Source: Anaerolineae bacterium
GTDB lineage: Bacteria; Chloroflexota; Anaerolineae; Anaerolineales; Villigracilaceae
DNA: 48,102 bases
NCBI GenBank assembly: GCA_030123675.1
Contig: JASJYH010000010.1
Coordinates: 1-48,102 of the forward strand
Reading direction: 5' to 3'
Position numbers and translations under genes: made by a program. Each line of letters opens with the position of its first letter. The stretch's first letter is position 1. Positions 41,667 through 48,102 of the stretch are shown one piece after another. The notes beneath the pieces are model-generated. The model was not told the origin of the DNA. It saw only the letters and a program-made list of their open reading frames with translations, and made no database searches.

Positions 41667-42593
41667 TTACAGCAATTGCACTATTACAGTAAACGCGACA
41701 TAATTCAAAGGGCTAATACCTTGCACAGGCAGCAAGCGCAAGGAATATGGCGCTCCTGCATAGAGGCCTAATTGTAACTGACTTCGCTGTCCACAGGAAA
41801 TATTATCCCAAGCCTGTAAGACAACATTATTTTGAATAAGTTCTATATTCAAATTACTGCTGCCTGAACAATCCAATATTACCAATACATTTGTTTGCTG
41901 CCCAACAACTCCATCAAGCTTGAATTGTACCCAGTCCTCAGCATCTCCTTCGGGAGATGAAATGTCGCTGCTGAAATTGAACGACTTCAAGGAAGATGGC
42001 GAAAGCACCACGCTGACTCCCGGCGACTGAGCCGAATCACCATCTGGGTAGGCTGTTGCGAGAACCAGAGTAGGCGCTATCGAGGCTTCTGGCACGCTCG
42101 TTGAACCTGTTTGGGTTGAACCAAGCTCCAATGTGGGTTTATTTTCCAGCTTTGGTGTTGGTTCACTAATGATAGGTACAGCAGACGTATCTGTCACTTG
42201 CACGAACTCAGCAGTAATCCAGCCCAAACCGGAGGGGCTTTCCGGGTAAACGATCATCCACCAGCTGCTGGTAGGGTCTTGCCCAACGATTTGCACTTTG
42301 TCAAAAATCTGAACCGTTCCTAACAAGTCACTGCCTGCAGCAGGCCGGTCTCTCACATTCAGTTTTGAGGTTGTTTGACCCTCAGCGGGGGTCATAATCG
42401 GTGTAGCGCTAGCAGGCGCCGAGGTCTGAGATGGACGCGGGGTTTGGGTCGGTGGCAGGGTAGATGTGATGATTGTCAGTGGTGTCGCTGTAACCGTTTC
42501 CATTGAGATCGCTTCCGTGAGACAAGCTGTACAAATAAGACCTAGCAGCACGAACATAAGAAGCAATAAGAATTGCGGTGGAGTTCGTTTCAC
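41667..42593 (-). CDS. SH3-domain lipoprotein
   Basis: An exported lipoprotein (lipobox ICTAC24) with a Thr/Pro-rich linker (about 30-72), a bacterial SH3 domain near residues 74-132 (LNVRDRPAAGSDLLGTV, WWMIVYP, GWITAEFVQV) and a C-terminal beta-sandwich (about 195-308) that resembles pre-peptidase C-terminal domains (DAEDWVQFKL, GLYAGAPYSLRLLPV). SH3b domains often bind peptidoglycan. It lies upstream of the FecR gene on the same strand, 109 bp away, and is probably part of the same envelope-signalling unit. Confidence 0.85.
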   Translation of the reverse strand: MKRTPPQFLLLLMFVLLGLICTACLTEAISMETVTATPLTIITSTLPPTQTPRPSQTSAPASATPIMTPAEGQTTSKLNVRDRPAAGSDLLGTVQIFDKVQIVGQDPTSSWWMIVYPESPSGLGWITAEFVQVTDTSAVPIISEPTPKLENKPTLELGSTQTGSTSVPEASIAPTLVLATAYPDGDSAQSPGVSVVLSPSSLKSFNFSSDISSPEGDAEDWVQFKLDGVVGQQTNVLVILDCSGSSNLNIELIQNNVVLQAWDNISCGQRSQLQLGLYAGAPYSLRLLPVQGISPLNYVAFTVIVQLL

Positions 42594-42681
42594 AGTCTTA
42601 TTGTACCTAAGAATTATGTTGATCTTCGGATCGAATATGGGTTGAAAAATCTTGTTGAGGATAATTTACCCCAAGATGAAA

Positions 42682-44082
42682 CTAGCTGGCTTTTTTAATA
42701 CTCGAAAGTTTTTTCCAAAGACTCACATAATCTTTCCGCAAGTACAATCCACTAAATGAATCTAGATGCATTATTGCTTGCTCATGGGTCATGGCCAAGC
42801 GATATGCACGGTCGGAAGTAAGGGCGTCATAAACGTCTACAACAGCCATAATTTGGACAAGCATTGGAATCTGATTCCCTGGAATTGAATCCGGGTAGCC
42901 GCGCCCATTAACTCTTTCATGATGCCAGCGGATGATTTCCAATTCCGCTTCCATGAAACCTAAGTACTTACAAATATCGTAGCCGAATATGGGATGTTTT
43001 TCAATAGCATGACGTTCAACAGGAGTTAATGGTCCCGGTTTGTTTAGGATCGTATCCGATATGGAGATTTTGCCAATATCATGTAAAAGACTGCCCTGGG
43101 CTATAGCTCGTAGTTCTTCTGGTGATAACCCAAGGTTTTCCCCCATCCGAACAGCATTCAAGGCGACGCGCTGGGCGTGCCCGGCTGTGTACGAATCATG
43201 TGCTTCTGCTGCTGTGATCAATGCCTGGACTTTGGGTGATATACCCGCCATTATGCGATCGGTGGGATTATTGGTTAAAAGACCCTGAAGAGCCAGCCCG
43301 ATCGTATCCCCAAAAGTAAATTGGGACGTCAGGATGAAGATGGTAATTAGTACAGACAGCAATAAAAGGAAATGATAGAACCACCAACTTATGTGCCAGA
43401 CGTTACTGGTGATGACAATTAATTGGGCCACTGCTACAAGAATTGCTACGTGCGCCAGCCCAGCTTGAAGTGGAAATTGCGAATGACGATATGATACCCA
43501 ATAGTGAGCGCTGGAAGTAATTACCAGAAAAATAGTGATAATGGCCGATATCCAGTTCAAAGGGATAGAAGTTAATGGGATCCATTCGACCAATTCATTA
43601 TTGAAAAAAATTACGGTTGCCGCTGCAATTAGAAATAAGGTCCATCCGCCCAAAAGTAATCGGCTTCGATGGCCTAACTTGGAAATGAATCGGTTATCAC
43701 TAGGCTGCGTTGAAAGCATCAAGAATAAAGCCAAAAACAGAAAGCTTAATTGGACTGAGACGCCAATCACCATATTTTCTCCTAGGAGGAACCCGGGGGT
43801 GCTTAACCCGTGCAGGGAGAATAATAAGGTTAACGAAATAAATCCCAGAGAAACAAATAATACCTGAAGATTTCGCAATCGAATACCACTGACCCCCATT
43901 CCGTAAGAGATGATAGCGGCAATGATCGAGGTTAGGGAAACTATATAGAAATGTTCAGTGGGAAGCGCATAAATGGCGTTCGAAAAAGCAGGGAGCGAAA
44001 GAATTCCGTAAATCCCCAAAGCAATAGCTAAACTCCAAAGAGGATTATAAACACGCTTGCGAATATTCGAAGTTTTTTCCAT
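42682..44082 (-). CDS. Membrane HD-GYP phosphodiesterase
   Basis: The N-terminal half has about eight hydrophobic helices (residues 15-250), a MASE-like membrane sensor. The C-terminal HD-GYP domain has HDSYTAGHAQR, the HD pair in LLHDIGKISI, EKHPIFGYDICK, WHHERVNGRGYPD (the GYP motif) and DVYDALTSDRAYR. Such domains hydrolyse cyclic di-GMP or related cyclic dinucleotides. The ATG at 44082 has an upstream AAGAG; a TTG at 44166 would add 28 residues. It leads the five-gene minus-strand signalling cluster, 88 bp before the SH3 lipoprotein gene. Confidence 0.9.
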   Translation of the reverse strand: MEKTSNIRKRVYNPLWSLAIALGIYGILSLPAFSNAIYALPTEHFYIVSLTSIIAAIISYGMGVSGIRLRNLQVLFVSLGFISLTLLFSLHGLSTPGFLLGENMVIGVSVQLSFLFLALFLMLSTQPSDNRFISKLGHRSRLLLGGWTLFLIAAATVIFFNNELVEWIPLTSIPLNWISAIITIFLVITSSAHYWVSYRHSQFPLQAGLAHVAILVAVAQLIVITSNVWHISWWFYHFLLLLSVLITIFILTSQFTFGDTIGLALQGLLTNNPTDRIMAGISPKVQALITAAEAHDSYTAGHAQRVALNAVRMGENLGLSPEELRAIAQGSLLHDIGKISISDTILNKPGPLTPVERHAIEKHPIFGYDICKYLGFMEAELEIIRWHHERVNGRGYPDSIPGNQIPMLVQIMAVVDVYDALTSDRAYRLAMTHEQAIMHLDSFSGLYLRKDYVSLWKKLSSIKKAS

Positions 44083-44271
44083 GAATATTATCTCTTTATT
44101 ATAACTATTATCCTTCCCTATCGGAGCTATATGAGCGGAAAACTTCTTTTCATTTTCCAAAATCAAAGAAAAAATATTAACAAGCGGTTGGTGCTTTTAT
44201 CATTCCCGATGTTGGAGCATATATATACACTATGATATTGAGTTATATGAAAACACCATCAAGTATACTAA

Positions 44272-44415
44272 AATAAATTTCAGGATCTAAAACGACAAAC
44301 TTTTTTTTCAAGAAAATCTGAATTACATGTCCCCGTTGTGGTCCCGTACGTTCCTGATCAGGTCAAGGATGCATTAAAGACCTTTGGCGACTCGCTTAAA
44401 GTGTCAGTCAAGTAA
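44272..44415 (+). pseudogene. Orphan C-terminal coding fragment before the AOR gene
   Basis: A frame open from 44272 has no start codon but ends in a protein-like segment, VPVVVPYVPDQVKDALKTFG then LKVSVK and a TAA, 10 bp before the AOR ATG. Base composition rises in GC from about 44330 on, like the AOR gene and unlike the AT-rich DNA before it. It looks like the 3' end of a gene cut off by a rearrangement. No family is recognised; chance is possible. Confidence 0.35.
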
Positions 44416-44425
44416 GGATTAGATT

Positions 44426-46153
44426 ATGGCAGAATATAAATCACAAATCTGGCGCGTCAATACCCGGACCCGCAGCCTGCTACGGGAACCCGTGCCGGAT
44501 TCATGGCTGCGACTAGGTGGCCGCGGGTTGTCAGTCCGGATTTTGCTCGATGAAATAGATGCGACCTGCAACCCGTTTGGACCGGGCAACAAACTCATCT
44601 TTGCGCCCGGGTTGATAGTAGGACATATGCTCTCTTCTGCCGACCGCATTTCGATCGGGGGCAAGTCTCCGCTTACAGGCGGCATAAAAGAAGCCAACGC
44701 AGGTGGACGCACTGGCCTGCATATGGCAAAGCTAGGCATCAAAGCCCTTATTATCGAAGACCAGCCTAAAGATGATGGGATGTGGGTACTACAACTTTCT
44801 TTGGAGGGCGCCAATTGGGAAAAAGCTGACGATTTGGTCGGCCTGGGGGTCTACGCCACGGCCCCAAAGCTGTTAGAAAAATACGGTGATAGAGTTGCGA
44901 TTGCATTGATCGGCCCTGGCGGAGAGATGCGTATGAAGTCCGCAGGCATCCAAAATATAGACAAAGACCGAGTGCCCTCCCGGATCGCTGCTCGGGGCGG
45001 ACTCGGTTCGCTGATGGGCTCGAAGGGCTTGAAAGCCATCGTGTTCGATGACGCTGGAGGGCAGAAGCCACATATCGTCGATCCCGAAGCGTTCAAAATC
45101 GCCAAAAAGGATTACACCAAAGCCGTCCTGGAACACCCGCAATCGGTTACTTATCGTGACTATGGTACCGCGGCAATGGCGCACATGTCCGATGGCTTCG
45201 GTGCATTGCCAACACGTAATTTCTCAAACGGTCATTTTGAAAAGGTGGATGAGATCTCCGGTGAGACGCTGCGCGAGTTTATGCTAACCCGCGGCAAGCC
45301 CTCCCACACGTCACACGCCTGCATGGCCGGCTGCACAATTAAGTGCTCGAATATCTTCGGTGGTGAGGATGGCAAGATCATCGTCTCGCCGCTTGAATAC
45401 GAGACTATCGGTCTGATGGGTTCAAATCTGGGCTTGTCGTCACTGGATACTGTCGGCCGTATGAATTGGGAAGTCAATGACTTAGGATTAGACTCGATTG
45501 AGATTGGAGCAGCCTTGGGCGTAGCCGCAGATGCAGGCCTGATGGAATTCGGAGACGGCGATAAAGCGCTGGAACTGATCAATGAGATCCGGGCAGGCAG
45601 TGAACTCGGACGTGTGCTCGGTGATGGAGCGGCAGCAACTGGTGAGAAGTACCACATCGAGCGCGTGCCGGTTGTCAAAAGGCAGGCCATGTCGGCTTAT
45701 GAGCCGCGCGCTCTTAAAGGAACCGGCGTGACCTATGCCACCAGCCCCCAAGGAGCGGACCACACTTGCGGACTGACCATCCGGGCTAAGGTAGATCACC
45801 TCGACCCACATGCTCAGCTCGATGTTTCGCGTGACGCACAATATAATATGGCTGGTTACGACAGCCTAGGGGCATGTATCTTTGCGGGCTTCGGCTTTGC
45901 CGCCACGCCCGACGGTGTGGTTAAGCGCCTTTTGAGCGCCCGCTACGGATGGCAAGATCTGTCCGACAAAATTTTACGCGAATTAGGCAAAGAGACCATA
46001 AAAATGGAGCGTGAGTTCAACCGCCGGGCCGGATTCACCGTCAAAGACGACCGTTTGCCTGAGTGGATGACAAAAGAGCCGCTGCCGCCGCACAACACGG
46101 TCTTCGATGTGCCCGAGGAGACCTTAGACAGCATTTTTAGTGAACTTGAATAA
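44426..46153 (+). CDS. Aldehyde ferredoxin oxidoreductase-family protein (tungsten/molybdenum pterin)
   Basis: An AOR-family enzyme that oxidises aldehydes or related substrates with a bis-pterin metal centre and one [4Fe-4S] cluster. The N-terminal domain has GGRGLSVRILLDE (about 32-44) and SSADRISIGGKSPLTGGIKEANAGG (pterin binding, split in two motifs near 72-95). The cluster Cys residues are in HACMAGCTIKC (about 295-305) and GACIFAG (about 484). Length 575 is close to the usual 600. The aldehyde cannot be told. No ferredoxin or MoaD gene is adjacent. Its codon use is richer in G/C than that of its left neighbours. Confidence 0.9.
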   Translation: MAEYKSQIWRVNTRTRSLLREPVPDSWLRLGGRGLSVRILLDEIDATCNPFGPGNKLIFAPGLIVGHMLSSADRISIGGKSPLTGGIKEANAGGRTGLHMAKLGIKALIIEDQPKDDGMWVLQLSLEGANWEKADDLVGLGVYATAPKLLEKYGDRVAIALIGPGGEMRMKSAGIQNIDKDRVPSRIAARGGLGSLMGSKGLKAIVFDDAGGQKPHIVDPEAFKIAKKDYTKAVLEHPQSVTYRDYGTAAMAHMSDGFGALPTRNFSNGHFEKVDEISGETLREFMLTRGKPSHTSHACMAGCTIKCSNIFGGEDGKIIVSPLEYETIGLMGSNLGLSSLDTVGRMNWEVNDLGLDSIEIGAALGVAADAGLMEFGDGDKALELINEIRAGSELGRVLGDGAAATGEKYHIERVPVVKRQAMSAYEPRALKGTGVTYATSPQGADHTCGLTIRAKVDHLDPHAQLDVSRDAQYNMAGYDSLGACIFAGFGFAATPDGVVKRLLSARYGWQDLSDKILRELGKETIKMEREFNRRAGFTVKDDRLPEWMTKEPLPPHNTVFDVPEETLDSIFSELE

Positions 46154-46175
46154 AAGTTTTTTTGACGAAATTGAA

Positions 46176-46201
46176 AAGAGCCCCAGGTACTTGGGGCTCT
46201 T
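46176..46201. terminator. Bidirectional terminator between AOR and flavoprotein genes
   Basis: A 10-bp stem AAGAGCCCCA/TGGGGCTCTT with a 6-nt loop, flanked by AAAA on the left and TTGTTATT on the right. It serves the two convergent genes. Confidence 0.8.
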
Positions 46202-46241
46202 GTTATTCCGAAACTAATCATTGAATCGATTGTCTTGGTCG

Positions 46242-47378
46242 TTAGGGAGATAAGATATCTAATAGCTCCCGTTCCACCTTTTCCTTTTCCTGGACTAATT
46301 CAGTCGATGGCTCACTTAGGGAAACTTGCGGTTTGGGTTCCGCCAAAAATTTTCCTTCGATCATCATAGCCTGGCCGCCTCCGATCTCGAGGTAGCAGCC
46401 CCCCTCTCCTGAAAAAGTATGTTCCGGCTTGCGACCCTGAAAAGCAGCCGCAATGTGTTCAGAGGCTGCCTGAGCTTGCGCTTGGGCGAAAACGCCCGCC
46501 ATCGGCAGCCGCTTTCCATTGGCCATCATCACCTTAGCCAGATCGCCGACCGCATACACACCTTCGAATTCTGTTTGCAATGAGCCAGGGTCCACTGGGA
46601 CCCAGGGTTGGCCGGCCGTCAGCCCGCTCTCTTTAACCACGTCCGGACAGCGGTGGGGAGGGATACCGAGCAGCAAGTCGAATTTTCTTTCACCTTTCTC
46701 AAATGTTACTTTCCCAGATTGCACCCCAGTTGCTTTGTGGTTGGGGAAGAAGCCGATACCATGCTCGTCCATGCGTCCTTCGATAACGGAGCAGCCGGCA
46801 TCTCCCAATATAGGTAACGACATCGGTTTGGGTGTGAAGACCTCTATCTGCACATCTATTTTGCGGGCTTGAAACATTTCATGCACCAGGATAGCGATCT
46901 CAAAAGGGGCGGGAGGGCATTTATACGCTTCCCCAAAGATGCCTACCATTATGCGGCCGCCGGAAAATTCTTGCAGGCTTTGGGCAGCACGCGGGATATC
47001 CTCCGGATCATACACGTTGAGCGCGTGATCTTGGAAGCCGGGTATCATTTCTGGAGCCAACTGGGCGCCAAGCGCGATGATGAGTGCATCGGCTTGATAG
47101 CGTTTTCCAGATACCACAGCAGACCGCTCTTTGGGGTCGATAGATTCTATATTTCCCAGGATAACATTAACATTATGTTTTTCCAACGCGGCCAGCGGGC
47201 GTTGACCTGATTCCAAGGAAGTCTTGCCGATCAGCGTCCAGGTTTTGTGAAACCCGACCATAAAGTAAGGCCGCCGATCGACGAGCGTGATCTCAACTTC
47301 AGTCCCCAGCTTATCTCGCAATGATAATGCTGCAGCCAAACCACCAAAACCGCCACCAAGTATAAGTACACTGTTCAT
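46242..47378 (-). CDS. FAD-dependent oxidoreductase, sulfide:quinone reductase-like
   Basis: A flavoprotein of the SQR/NDH-2 group. The FAD-binding GGGFGG is at residues 8-13, the second dinucleotide region is near 95-104 (LIIALGAQ), and YAVGDLAKV is near 275-283. Cys154 in YKCPPAPFE and Cys328 in GGCYLE match positions that carry redox-active Cys in SQR-like proteins. The usual first Cys near residue 125 is absent, and C-terminal membrane helices are not clear. It may pass electrons from sulfide or another donor to quinone. The ATG at 47378 follows GGAG; a TTG one codon upstream is possible. Length 378. Confidence 0.82.
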   Translation of the reverse strand: MNSVLILGGGFGGLAAALSLRDKLGTEVEITLVDRRPYFMVGFHKTWTLIGKTSLESGQRPLAALEKHNVNVILGNIESIDPKERSAVVSGKRYQADALIIALGAQLAPEMIPGFQDHALNVYDPEDIPRAAQSLQEFSGGRIMVGIFGEAYKCPPAPFEIAILVHEMFQARKIDVQIEVFTPKPMSLPILGDAGCSVIEGRMDEHGIGFFPNHKATGVQSGKVTFEKGERKFDLLLGIPPHRCPDVVKESGLTAGQPWVPVDPGSLQTEFEGVYAVGDLAKVMMANGKRLPMAGVFAQAQAQAASEHIAAAFQGRKPEHTFSGEGGCYLEIGGGQAMMIEGKFLAEPKPQVSLSEPSTELVQEKEKVERELLDILSP

Positions 47379-47824
47379 CAAATTCTCCGTTGTAATTGAT
47401 TAATCTAACCGGGATTTCCCGCGGACCTTTATCCATTTAAACCATATTCAATTGAAACATAGTTGGGTGTAGTCGTCAAGAAATCGATGTGAAAGGGGTC
47501 TGAGAATATTGTCTTCGGGAGAAACTCGAAATGTCCAACCGCTGAACAAAATTAAATTCCCTTATGAAAATCATTGATACAATACTACCTCGGTGCAGTA
47601 TTGGGCGCATTCGGATCACCCGCCCGGAATCTTACGAGAAGTGTTATATTACATAATACTTAACAACAAACAGGAAAATCATAAAAGTCCCTGGTTAAGT
47701 AAACTTGGATAACCGTGACCTCCTCCAAAATCTTAGAATCAATTTTAGGTGTAGTTTATCCAAATGACGCGAACTTGAACTTACCCCAGTCAAAAAGAAT
47801 ATTAATTAGTAAGGAGGTCAGACA
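47379..47824. other. 446-bp intergenic region between the flavoprotein and pilin genes
   Basis: No gene is seen on either strand. It separates two divergent genes and should hold both promoters. A TTGAAC at 47775-47780 followed by TATTAA at 19 nt is a weak candidate for the pilin gene. No riboswitch is recognised. Confidence 0.4.
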
Positions 47825-48102
47825 GTGAAGTGGCCTTACGTTTCTGGAAAACGGGTTACTGAAGACGGCCAAGGGCTGGTTGAATATGCGCTTATTCTTG
47901 TATTAGTCGCAATAGTAGTCATCGCTATTTTGCTATTACTTGGTCCGACTATTGGCAACGTTTTTAGTGAGATTAATAGTAATCTTGAGCAACTTGAGCA
48001 AACTGGAGTGGTTGAAGAGGGGGATAGCGATGTGGTTGTCATTACCAGAGCAACCTTCAACTCTGGCGAACTACACTTCGCCGCTACTTCTGATGGCACT
48101 TA
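47825..48102 (+). CDS. Flp/Fap-type pilin, incomplete at the window edge
   Basis: A GTG start at 47825 lies 7 nt after AAGGAGGT. The first residues lead to EDGQGLVEYALILVLVAIVV (residues 13-32), the Flp pilin signature: a Gly before the cleavage site, a Glu at +5-like position, and a long hydrophobic helix. The helix is followed by GPTIGNVFSEI and then an acidic, extended C-terminal part not found in minimal Flp pilins (about 55-70 residues). The frame is open to the last base, so the protein is longer than 92 residues. Flp pilins are exported and assembled by Tad systems; no tad gene is visible here. Confidence 0.8.
   Translation, partial: MKWPYVSGKRVTEDGQGLVEYALILVLVAIVVIAILLLLGPTIGNVFSEINSNLEQLEQTGVVEEGDSDVVVITRATFNSGELHFAATSDGT

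Noticed and set aside
47379-47824. Cyclic di-GMP riboswitch before the pilin gene
   Set aside because: No GEMM-type core sequence or matching stems could be found.

Overview
The window reads as a chromosomal segment of a Chloroflexota bacterium, most likely of the Anaerolineae. The grounds are an Alternative Complex III (ACIII) locus with a DUF3341 subunit, a Rex regulator, many T/P-rich lipoproteins, a dnaB-dnaD-dnaC-type helicase cassette and a Flp-type pilin. Base composition is moderate and genes are densely packed. No phage, insertion sequence or CRISPR array is visible. The assignment is an inference from gene content; there is no rRNA in the window.

Layout. 1-198: the tail of a truncated EAL/HDOD-type protein. 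269-8011 (minus): a translation/RNA operon in the order nusA-ylxR-infB-rbfA-nrnA-truB-ribF, with two promoter candidates and a leader hairpin but no rimP. 8046-14077: phosphate uptake, with pstS-pstC-pstA-pstB1, then phoU-arsC on the minus strand and a second, divergent pstB2 on the plus strand. Two overlapping antisense mini-ORFs lie between pstB1 and phoU. 14195-18782 (plus): RNase HI, an isochorismatase-family hydrolase, an M48 protease, and a tight trio of two trypsin-like proteases and a NarL-type regulator with a dead receiver. 19636-26346 (plus): the ACIII operon (pentaheme cytochrome, MoCo-like subunit, Fe-S subunit, NrfD, DUF3341, two monoheme cytochromes) ending in a clear terminator. 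No ActF and no terminal oxidase are present.

26748-29326: tRNA-Ser(GGA) with a broken partial copy beside it, an MreB-like protein with altered active-site residues, and rex with its own operator. 29498-33776 (plus): a DUF151 nuclease, the DnaB helicase, a DnaD-like protein and a loader with two tandem DnaC-type AAA+ domains. 33893-36485: a Tat-exported sulfatase broken by one in-frame TAA codon, next to its radical-SAM maturase. 36461-44082 (minus): five genes for envelope sensing and signalling (HD-GYP, SH3 lipoprotein, FecR lipoprotein, CHASE2 cyclase, large unknown lipoprotein). 44426-47378: a tungsten-type aldehyde oxidoreductase and a convergent SQR-like flavoprotein. 47825-end: the start of a Flp-pilin gene.

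Most notable: (i) two PstB ATPases whose lesions (Q-loop Ala in one, LSLGQ signature in the other) would fall in the same composite ATP site of a heterodimer; (ii) the tandem-AAA+ helicase loader in a replication cassette; (iii) the protease pair coupled to a pseudo-receiver regulator; (iv) an ACIII-type B1 subunit with a full four-Cys [4Fe-4S] motif and no ActF; (v) the FecR/CHASE2-cyclase/HD-GYP envelope signalling cluster.
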